A DNA stretch of 64,000 nucleotides from Neisseria bergeri (GTDB lineage Bacteria; Pseudomonadota; Gammaproteobacteria; Burkholderiales; Neisseriaceae): positions 47,561 through 111,560 of the forward strand of contig POWY01000006.1 of the NCBI GenBank assembly GCA_003044455.1, read 5' to 3'. The notes beneath the pieces were generated by a model that ran no database searches, had not been told where the DNA came from, and saw only the letters and a program-made list of their open reading frames with translations. Positions 57,557-64,000 of the stretch are shown here, piece after piece. Position numbers and translations under genes: made by a program. Numbering within the stretch: the first letter of the stretch is position 1; every line of letters starts with the position of its first letter.

Positions 57557-57763
57557 ATGGCACGTATTACCACCGAAGACTGTACCGGAAAAATTTCCAA
57601 CCATTTTGACCTGACATTGGTAGCGGCCCGCCGCGCCCGCCAGCTTGAGAATGGCAATACGCCGCTTGTGGACGATGTCCGCAATAACAAACCGACCGTT
57701 ACCGCCTTAAGGGAAATCGCCGCCGGGCATATCGGTACGGAACTGCTGACGCGCAATAAATAA
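57557..57763 (+). CDS. rpoZ: RNA polymerase omega subunit
   Basis: A 68-residue protein starting [29 protein letters not shown], with [15 protein letters not shown], the typical omega pattern. It helps assemble RNA polymerase and forms part of the ppGpp site, which fits its position directly before spoT. Confidence 0.96.
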
Positions 57764-57834
57764 ATCCTGCCGGAAACGCACGTCGGCACATTCTGCCGCC
57801 GTGCAGTCCGACGGTTTGAAACGAAAAATAAAAT

Positions 57835-60012
57835 ATGTTCCGAAAGCCGTCTGAAATGCCCGCCCCCCAACCTTCCGCCCCTTACGATCCCCTGACCGCC
57901 GAAGCGCGTGTCCTGCTTTTCCATACCGCTTCCTATCTCAAGCCTGAAGAACAGGTTGAGCTCGAGAAGGCTGTTGCCTATGCATTTCACGCTCATGACG
58001 GACAAACCCGGAAAAGCGGGGAACCATACATTACGCATCCGATTGCCGTTGCGACACAGCTTGCGGTTTGGCATATGGACGTACAGGGTCTTTGTGCGGG
58101 TGTGATGCACGATGTGCTGGAAGATACAGGCGTTACGAAAGAGGAGATGGCAGCAAGATTCGGCAATACGATTGCTGAGATGGTGGACGGGCTGTCCAAA
58201 CTCGAAAAACTCAAATTTGAAGATCATGCAGAGCATCAGGCGGAGAGTTTCCGCAAACTGATTTTGGCGATGACCAAAGATGTACGCGTGATTGTCGTTA
58301 AACTTGCTGACCGTCTGCATAATATGCGGACACTCGGTTCGATGCGTCCCGACAAGCGTCGCCGTATTGCAAGAGAAACCCTTGAAATCTATGCGCAAAT
58401 TGCCAACCGTATAGGTTTGAATAATGCATATCAAGAGCTTCAGGATTTATCTTTCCAGAATCTCCATCCCAATCGCTATGAAACCATGAAAAAGGCGATG
58501 GATAAGAGTCGGAAAAACAGGCAGGATGTTGTTGGAAAGATTTTGCGTGCGTTCAGCCAGCGTTTGGTAGGTGCGAACATAGAAGCCAAAATCAAGGGTC
58601 GGGAAAAGAACCTGTACGGCATTTATCGGAAAATGTTAGAAAAAAAACTGCATTTCTCCGAAGTTATGGATATTTACGGTTTCCGTGTCATCGTTAACAG
58701 TATTCCTGCATGTTATGCTGCGCTCGGAGCATTGCACAACCTCTATCAGCCCAAACCCGGACGGTTCAAAGACTACATCGCTATTCCGAAAAGCAACGGT
58801 TATCAAAGTCTGCATACGACTTTGGTCGGGCCTTATGGTTTGCCGGTTGAAGTGCAGATACGTACCAGGGAAATGGATGCTGTTGCCGAAGGTGGAATCG
58901 CCGGACATTGGAGCTATAAATCAGATTCCAAAACGGTCGATCAGGCGGTGCTGCACACCAATCAATGGTTGAAAAACATTTTAGACTTGCAGGCAAGCAG
59001 CGCAAATGCCATTGAGTTTCTCGAACACGTTAAGGTAGATTTGTTTCCAAACGAAATCTATATCCTTACGCCAAAAGGAAAAATCCTAACATTGCCCAAG
59101 GGTGCAACACCTATCGATTTTGCTTATGCGGTGCATACCGATATTGGGCACAAAACCGTTGCTGCACGTATCAACAATATCATGATGCCGTTGCGTACGA
59201 AGCTCAAAACCGGCGATTCCGTCGAAATTATTACATCTGAACATGCCAAACCAAATCCTGCATGGTTGAATTTCGCCGTGTCAGGCAGGGCGCGCAGCGC
59301 CATACGCCAATATATTAAAAACCTTAACCGGCACGATGCGGTCGTTTTGGGAGAGAGCCTCTTACAAAAAGCCCTGTCCAGTTTGCTGCCCAAAGATGTC
59401 CTGCTTTCAGACGGCATCAAAGAAAAATACCTTGCCGATCTCAACGACAAACAGACTTCATTTGAAGAAGTGCTGTACAACGTCGGTATGGGGCATACCC
59501 TGCCTGTTTATGTCGCCATGCATATCGCCGAATTGGCAGGGGAGCATTTCGGCAGCGAGGTCAGGCTCAGTTCCATTAAAGTTGATGGACAGGAAAGCGG
59601 ACATATTCATTTTGCAGAGTGTTGCCACCCTGTTCCCGGCGATTCCATCCGTTTGCTGTTGGTTAAGGGAAAAGGCATGATTATCCATAGGGATACCTGC
59701 CCGACGTTGTTGAAGTCCGATCCCGAACAGCAGCTGGATGCAGACTGGGAAAATATGAACGGGCAGAACTACCGTGTCGGGCTTCAAGTCCAATCGGAAG
59801 ACAGCCACGGCCTGTTGGCATTAATGGCGCAAGCGATTTCCGATTCCGGGGCGGACATCGAGTCGGTCGAAACACCGTCCAAATCCCAGTCGGGAACGGA
59901 AGGTTTTGTCGAATTTAAATTCTTATTGAAAGTCAAGAATTTGGATCAGTTGAATCAGATTATTCAAAATCTGCACAGCATCCCATATATCCGCAAAGTC
60001 ATCAGAAGTTGA
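57835..60012 (+). CDS. spoT: bifunctional (p)ppGpp synthetase/hydrolase
   Basis: The 725-residue protein has an HD hydrolase domain (AGVMHDVLEDTGV), a synthetase domain (YGFRVIVNSIPACY, with GRFKDYIAIPKSNGYQSLHT), a TGS domain (LPKGATPIDFAYAVH), and a C-terminal ACT domain. The RFKD motif in the synthetase loop is of the RxKD type seen in bifunctional enzymes. It sets the alarmone level of the cell. The first codons contain an uptake sequence (RKPSEMP), so Met8 may be the true start. Confidence 0.95.
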   Translation: MFRKPSEMPAPQPSAPYDPLTAEARVLLFHTASYLKPEEQVELEKAVAYAFHAHDGQTRKSGEPYITHPIAVATQLAVWHMDVQGLCAGVMHDVLEDTGVTKEEMAARFGNTIAEMVDGLSKLEKLKFEDHAEHQAESFRKLILAMTKDVRVIVVKLADRLHNMRTLGSMRPDKRRRIARETLEIYAQIANRIGLNNAYQELQDLSFQNLHPNRYETMKKAMDKSRKNRQDVVGKILRAFSQRLVGANIEAKIKGREKNLYGIYRKMLEKKLHFSEVMDIYGFRVIVNSIPACYAALGALHNLYQPKPGRFKDYIAIPKSNGYQSLHTTLVGPYGLPVEVQIRTREMDAVAEGGIAGHWSYKSDSKTVDQAVLHTNQWLKNILDLQASSANAIEFLEHVKVDLFPNEIYILTPKGKILTLPKGATPIDFAYAVHTDIGHKTVAARINNIMMPLRTKLKTGDSVEIITSEHAKPNPAWLNFAVSGRARSAIRQYIKNLNRHDAVVLGESLLQKALSSLLPKDVLLSDGIKEKYLADLNDKQTSFEEVLYNVGMGHTLPVYVAMHIAELAGEHFGSEVRLSSIKVDGQESGHIHFAECCHPVPGDSIRLLLVKGKGMIIHRDTCPTLLKSDPEQQLDADWENMNGQNYRVGLQVQSEDSHGLLALMAQAISDSGADIESVETPSKSQSGTEGFVEFKFLLKVKNLDQLNQIIQNLHSIPYIRKVIRS

Positions 60013-60062
60013 AGCAGGTAAAACAGGTTGCCTTTTGATTAACAGGAAACCCGTTTTATGGT

Positions 60063-60205
60063 TTATCCGTTCAATTGCTTATCTGCCTGTATGCTTTTGA
60101 CGATAAGCTGCGCACCTTTGAGGGTGGTATCCCCGCCGCTTCGGATAATCGTTTTGCCGGCCGTGCTGCTGATATGGGTGTGGCGGTAGGCTGCTTTTGT
60201 CTGAT
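60063..60205 (-). pseudogene. TpsA (two-partner haemagglutinin) C-terminal fragment
   Basis: About 48 codons read on the minus strand as AYRHTHISSTAGKTIIRSGG, then DTTLKGAQLIVKSIQADK, before a stop at 60063. This is the repeat style of FhaB/TpsA filamentous exoproteins (RSGGDTTLKGAQL). There is no start; the piece ends upstream at an AG-type uptake-sequence hairpin. It looks like the leftover of a TpsA gene or silent cassette. Confidence 0.65.
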
Positions 60206-60229
60206 TGCTGTTACGATTTGTTAAAAGAA

Positions 60230-60267
60230 AGGCCGTCTGAAACTGTATTTATTGTTTCAGACGGCCT
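60230..60267. repeat. inverted AG-type uptake-sequence pair
   Basis: AGGCCGTCTGAA with its inverted partner and a 14-base loop; marks the border between the TpsA fragment and AT-rich DNA. Confidence 0.75.
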
Positions 60268-60406
60268 CTTAGCTCAAACCTTGAGAAGCGCATACGTGTG
60301 TTCCGCACACATCCTACTTGTTAAGTTTAGGTTTCATATGGGCTACAGCTTGCTGATTTCAGAAGATCTTTTTAATTTAGTTGGGTTTTCAACTCAACTT
60401 ACACAC

Positions 60407-60680
60407 TTAATCTGAAAGTTCATACAGCATATCCAAAAAGGCATCAAAACTATCTGCAATATGGCTAGTTACCATTTTCGTATCTCCATTCTCATCTTCA
60501 TAAAAATCATCATGATACATCAGAATGATACATGGATTTTCATTGCATTTTCTGTAATCAAAACAGATATAATCGCCATTAGCTGAAATCCCAAAAGCAA
60601 TCACTTTTTTTGTATACCCATATTCATCATCAATACATGAATAGCTATAAATATCTTCAGAAATGTGTAAAATTTTTATA
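60407..60680 (-). pseudogene. SMI1/KNR4-type immunity protein, C-terminal half
   Basis: An open frame without a start reads YSYSCIDDEYGYTKKVIAFG, then ISANGDYICFDYR and MYHDDFYEDENGDTKMV, ending FDAFLDMLYELSD. This is the C-terminal half of SMI1/KNR4-family immunity proteins. The N-terminal part is missing; a terminator of the gene before it lies directly upstream. Strongly AT-rich. Confidence 0.65.
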
Positions 60681-60687
60681 TATAAAA

Positions 60688-60711
60688 AACTTCTAGCTAA
60701 AACTAGAAGTT
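60688..60711 (-). terminator. terminator after the orphan immunity-like gene
   Basis: A 9-bp perfect stem (AACTTCTAG/CTAGAAGTT on either strand), a six-base loop and, on the minus strand, a run of T. Confidence 0.75.
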
Positions 60712-60835
60712 TAGAGAATTTTATCAGCTATTTCACAGAAATTTATATTTTAAAGATAAGCTAGAATCATGATGTATAATCTAGGATATGCTTTGAAACA
60801 GATTCCTTTCCCATCTAAACCCTTATCTTCCTCAT

Positions 60836-61636
60836 TTATTCCATAGCTTTTATCAATTTATACGTCTCCATAAAACGAAGACCTCGGGCTCCCTTACTCG
60901 CTGTGATTTCTTCATAGATATCACCCAAGGTGCAGGCAGGTGCTAAAGTCCACAGAACATAATCTTCTAATATGACCTTACCAATCTTCTCAAATTTATC
61001 TAGTAAAAGCCCCAAATCCTTGTGATTAAACCAACAGTCAGTATCAATAGCATACTGTCTATTATTCATCTTGCAAGCAATCTCGCTATTCAAAAAATCT
61101 GTCATAGTGGGCTTATTCTTTTGTAGCAACCTTGTAAAGGCTAGGTGATATTCTATTTTTCTCGTACTTTGGTCGAGAGCTGAAACAAAACCGACTCCGT
61201 ATTCATTTTCAAATTGGACCACAAGCACATCTCCTACCTTAAAGTACGGCTCCCTCTTTGTTTTTGCCTTTGGAACTTTAAGAGGTTTCGGATTGACACT
61301 TTGTAGCTGAATAGCTAGTTTATCAAGTACTTTCTGTCTTTGTTTCAATGCTTTGCTGTCAATTTCAAGCCAGAACTTATCCGCTCCTTTTTCGATAATT
61401 TTGAGAGTTTTATTTTTTATGTCTTCTGGTAAATGTCCAATCTTCCACAAGGAGTAGGCAAAGGCTGTCCAATAAATCTCAGTATAAAAATCATCTATAC
61501 AAAAATTATTTTCATCATTTAAAATATCTTCGATTATCTTAGCAATATTTTCGCCGTTTTTATATCTTCCCACTATGGTGTTATAGATATCGTAAGCATC
61601 ATCGCTGTCTATAATCTTTACTCCGTCTATTGCCAT
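60836..61636 (-). CDS. orphan immunity-like protein, unknown
   Basis: An intact 266-residue gene with its own strong ribosome site (GGAGG, five bases before the ATG) and a terminator behind it. The N half is helical and acidic (DAYDIYNTIVGRYKNGENIAK); a Lys/Pro-rich linker follows; the C half opens YFKVGDVLVVQFENEYGVGF, a barrel-like start reminiscent of Imm26-type proteins, but I cannot assign it. It sits among toxin and immunity fragments and is very AT-rich, so an immunity function is inferred from context. Confidence 0.6.
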   Translation of the reverse strand: MAIDGVKIIDSDDAYDIYNTIVGRYKNGENIAKIIEDILNDENNFCIDDFYTEIYWTAFAYSLWKIGHLPEDIKNKTLKIIEKGADKFWLEIDSKALKQRQKVLDKLAIQLQSVNPKPLKVPKAKTKREPYFKVGDVLVVQFENEYGVGFVSALDQSTRKIEYHLAFTRLLQKNKPTMTDFLNSEIACKMNNRQYAIDTDCWFNHKDLGLLLDKFEKIGKVILEDYVLWTLAPACTLGDIYEEITASKGARGLRFMETYKLIKAME

Positions 61637-61775
61637 TGCAACCTCCAGTCTAGTCTCGGACAGTCATTTTACAAAGGGCGAGATTCTCCAGTCCATCACT
61701 ACCACCGATATAATTGTTTCAACACTTATTGTTTATATACATTTATGTATCTCTATCCGAATCTTGATGCGATTA

Positions 61776-61895
61776 CTATCTGTACTCTTTATCGTAAATC
61801 GGAGGAAGATTAAAATACCTGTCTTCAATCTTGATTCGGGCACAGAGTAAGCCATCTTGATAGACATAGCCTTCAAATGGAGGGTATTTGTCTAA
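61776..61895 (-). pseudogene. short C-terminal fragment of an unknown protein
   Basis: About 39 codons (DKYPPFEGYVYQDGLLC through NLPPIYDKEYR) end at a stop at 61776 with no start. The reading frame is clean and charged, so it looks like a leftover of another immunity or toxin gene. Confidence 0.4.
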
Positions 61896-62125
61896 GCTTC
61901 ATAGCCTAAATTTTGCTTATACCCTAAAAATGAAATGTCCCTTTCATCATTTTCACCGTATTGATTGACAAAATTGAAAATATTTTCTTTAGGGTATAAA
62001 TGATCATGTTTGCTAAGAAGTGATACATATGAAACAGGAAAAACGACCCCTGCATCTTCAGCAAATTGTTGAATTGTTCTTATTGGAACCAATCCCTCAT
62101 CTGATGATATTGATAGTTCTTCCAT
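61892..62125 (-). pseudogene. SMI1/KNR4-type immunity protein, N-terminal half
   Basis: A 77-residue frame starting MEELSISSDEGLVPI, with IQQFAEDAGVVFPVSYVSLL, is the N-terminal half of an SMI1/KNR4-family immunity protein and stops early (FLGYKQNLGYEA). The ATG lies two bases after the stop of the WHH nuclease fragment, the usual toxin-immunity order. Its missing C half resembles the orphan piece at 60407. Confidence 0.65.
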
Positions 62126-62127
62126 GT

Positions 62128-62342
62128 TCACCAATCTTTCTTTAACGATTTTTGACCGGTATGCCTAACAGCTTTATGAATACTATTAGGAATTAACTGC
62201 ATATTATTAGGAGAGCTTTGCGCATTATGATGCCATGTATAACCAGGAATTTTTTCATTTCCTGCTTTAATCTTCGTTATTTGTTCATTAGTAAATTGAT
62301 TTTTGGGCAACTTGTCCACGTTCAATAGTTTTCCATAAATCT
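62128..62342 (-). pseudogene. WHH-type nuclease toxin, C-terminal fragment
   Basis: The frame NVDKLPKNQFTNEQITKI, then IPGYTWHHNA and MQLIPNSIHKAVRHTG, has the WHH signature of the HNH/Endo VII toxin superfamily used as C-terminal tips of polymorphic toxins. Upstream, KDLWKTIE is in another frame, which suggests a two-base deletion near 62310. It has no secretion domain and abuts the coaBC stop codon. It is a detached toxin tip. Confidence 0.72.
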
Positions 62343-63551
62343 TTAGTAGCTGCCTTCATCTGTCCCGTATTTGTTCAAATATACGGCAAGCCTTTCAACA
62401 ATCCGCATTGCCGCTTCATTTTTACTTGTTTCGGGGAAAGACAGTTCCCCGTCGTCCCCGATAATGGTAATCCGGTTGGTCGGTTTGCCCATTGCGATTG
62501 AAACATCATTGGCAACTATCACCGGTATTTTTTTCTTAATACGTTTTTCCCGCGCATATGCCATTACATTCTCCGTTTCAGCGGCAAAACCGATGCAGAA
62601 CGGCGGGTTCGGCAATGAGGCAATGGAAGCCAAAATATCAGGGTTTTCATCTAATTCGATGGATAACGGTTTGGCATTTTTATCTTTTTTGAATTTTTGC
62701 GTACTCCTGTTTTTAACCTTATAGTCTGAGACGGCGGCAACAGAAATAAAAGCATCTTGTTTGTCGATTAAACGATGCACTGCGCGATGCATATCTTCGG
62801 CACTGACGGCTTGAACCGTATCGGATATGCCGAAAGGCAGTTCGGTTTGAAGTTGCCCGTAAATCAGGCTGACTTCCGCACCGGCGGCACGGCACGCCCG
62901 CGCCAAAGCTACGCCCATTTTCCCGCTGGAAATATTTGTGATGCCCCTGACAGGGTCAATGGCTTCAAATGTCGCACCTGCGGTAATCAAGATTTTCTTG
63001 CCCTTTAAAATTTTCGGTGTCCATAAATCCGGAAGCAGGTCCAGCAATTCTGCTGGCTCCGGCATCCTTCCCATACCATTTTCTCCGCAAGCCTGTTCGC
63101 CCAAGCCCGGCATATAGACAGTAATGCCGTCTGAAGCCAGTTGAGTGATATTCCTTTGGTTGGCAGGATTCAGCCACATTTCCACATTCATGGCAGGAGC
63201 GATGGCAAGAGGACATTTCCGTGCGGCTGCCAGATTGGTCAGTAGGTTATCTGCCACGCCGTTACAGATTTTTGCCACGGTATTCATACTTGCCGGCGCA
63301 ATCAGAAAAACATCCGCATTCCGGGTTAAGTTGATATGTTCCATACCGTTTGACCCGTTGCCACCGTGCGTGTCGGTCAGAACGGGATTGCAGCTCAAAG
63401 CCTGAAAAGTCAGCGGAGAAACAAATTCAGTTGCCGAGCGGCTCATAACCACCGTAACCGAATGCCCCTGTTTTTTCAGCAGCCGCACCAACTCGCAAGA
63501 CTTATACGCTGCAATACTGCCTGTTACACCTAAAAGAATATGTTTGCCCAT
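62343..63551 (-). CDS. coaBC: bifunctional phosphopantothenoylcysteine decarboxylase/synthase
   Basis: The 402-residue protein makes 4'-phosphopantetheine for coenzyme A. The N-terminal flavin decarboxylase part shows GVTGSIAAYKSCEL, PASMNTVAKI and APAMNVEMW; the synthase part begins ILITAGATFEAIDPVRGITN. The start MGKHILLGVTG was chosen; a longer frame includes translated uptake sequence. The foreign toxin fragment begins directly after its TAA, so the last residues (GTDEGSY) could have been altered by the insertion. Confidence 0.95.
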   Translation of the reverse strand: MGKHILLGVTGSIAAYKSCELVRLLKKQGHSVTVVMSRSATEFVSPLTFQALSCNPVLTDTHGGNGSNGMEHINLTRNADVFLIAPASMNTVAKICNGVADNLLTNLAAARKCPLAIAPAMNVEMWLNPANQRNITQLASDGITVYMPGLGEQACGENGMGRMPEPAELLDLLPDLWTPKILKGKKILITAGATFEAIDPVRGITNISSGKMGVALARACRAAGAEVSLIYGQLQTELPFGISDTVQAVSAEDMHRAVHRLIDKQDAFISVAAVSDYKVKNRSTQKFKKDKNAKPLSIELDENPDILASIASLPNPPFCIGFAAETENVMAYAREKRIKKKIPVIVANDVSIAMGKPTNRITIIGDDGELSFPETSKNEAAMRIVERLAVYLNKYGTDEGSY

Positions 63552-63635
63552 TTTGACAATTTCTAAATTACGAAGAAAAACAGCAGCCATTCTATAACAA
63601 AGTACGGATACATTAGTTACCGTTTTGGATACAAA

Positions 63636-63668
63636 ATGCCGTCTGAAGCCCCAAGTTTCAGACGGCAT
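63636..63668. repeat. inverted uptake-sequence pair before the rRNA promoter
   Basis: Opposed DUS copies with a nine-base loop lie between coaBC and the divergent rRNA promoter. The next 130 bases show no gene. Confidence 0.7.
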
Positions 63669-63800
63669 ATTCACAAAGGCGCACCAGCCAGAGGAGGGGG
63701 AGGAAGGGATTATTGGAGGCGGTGCAGCGTTTGGCGGAAATAAAAAACCTTATCCGACAGAGATATGACAACATTTCCCGAAAAAATCCCACTGAAAGTA

Positions 63801-63829
63801 TTGACCGTATACGTCTTCAAGCGTATAGT
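63801..63829 (+). promoter_or_regulatory. ribosomal RNA operon promoter
   Basis: TTGACC (63801-63806), an exact 17-base spacer and TATAGT (63824-63829), then a GC-rich discriminator (TCGCG), the pattern of stringently controlled rRNA promoters. Confidence 0.75.
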
Positions 63830-64000
63830 TCGCGTCTTCGCTGCTGACGAAACGGCGGTGATGAAGTAGTTCAAACGCTCTTTAACAAAACAGATTACCG
63901 ATAAGTGTGAGTGCCTTGAGCCTCACACTGTTTAAAAGACAGACAAGATAATGTTTTAAACATTGTCCTGTCGGTTTCTTTGAAGCAGACCAGAAGTTAA
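63830..64000 (+). promoter_or_regulatory. 16S rRNA leader with boxA antiterminator
   Basis: The leader carries boxA GCTCTTTAACA (63877-63887) and long complementary stretches typical of pre-16S processing stems. The window ends just before the mature 16S rRNA would start, so the rRNA itself is outside. Confidence 0.8.

Noticed and set aside
56788..58434. 548-codon minus-strand frame across gmk, rpoZ and spoT
   Set aside because: It covers three well-supported genes in the opposite direction and shows no family signature.

Overview
The window is chromosomal DNA of a pathogenic Neisseria, almost certainly N. meningitidis. The evidence is the very dense 12-base DNA uptake sequence ATGCCGTCTGAA (often in inverted pairs between genes), four near-identical ~155 bp Correia elements, the gene content (pqiABC, hemO, folP-glmM, gcvP, rpoZ-spoT), and a hemO / lipoprotein / U32-peptidase arrangement matching the meningococcal exchangeable locus exl. 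The core is a GC-rich housekeeping backbone. Four segments stand apart as accessory DNA.

Region 1 (1-13690) is an aryl-polyene-type fatty-acid/polyketide cluster. A minus-strand arm carries a ketosynthase (cut by the window edge), a DUF3261 lipoprotein, an MMPL exporter, a LolA-like carrier, a thioesterase, an LpxL-type acyltransferase, a GT2 glycosyltransferase, an AMP-ligase fused to a FabZ-like dehydratase, a FabF-like ketosynthase, a ketoreductase and a dehydratase. A phosphopantetheinyl transferase is embedded in the opposite direction. A divergent plus-strand arm has a chain-length-factor-like protein, a PlsC acyltransferase, two acyl carrier proteins and a membrane protein. Together these could load, extend, reduce and dehydrate an acyl chain on dedicated ACPs, attach it to a lipid and export it.

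Region 2 (13697-29813) is mostly housekeeping: a DUF2199 protein, ubiD, an AsmA protein, folP, glmM, a DedA protein, ansA, a TatD hydrolase, prfA, a D-lactate dehydrogenase, serS and rppH. The folP product has Leu31 and Cys194, the combination known from sulfonamide-resistant meningococci. At 29880-32220 an AT-rich insert between rppH and parE encodes a Septu-type anti-phage pair (PtuA ATPase, PtuB HNH nuclease).

Region 3 (32224-48956) continues the backbone: parE, proQ, aroC, trmA, an aromatic aminotransferase, tRNA-Arg(CCG), a dihaem cytochrome c5, gcvP, a GDSL lipoprotein, tag, pqiCBA and hemO. Directly after hemO is an exl-type cassette (48957-53160). It holds a TbpB/NHBA-like surface lipoprotein gene switched off by a 12-C tract, then two toxin-antitoxin cassettes separated by DUS-bearing repeats, and a truncated copy of a neighbouring lipoprotein gene.

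Region 4 (53162-64000) holds that lipoprotein, the U32 peptidase, an HAD phosphatase, apt, gmk, rpoZ and spoT. It then has an AT-rich graveyard of contact-dependent toxin and immunity fragments (TpsA tail, SMI1 pieces, WHH nuclease, an intact orphan immunity-like gene), coaBC, and finally the promoter and leader of a ribosomal RNA operon whose 16S gene lies just beyond the right edge.
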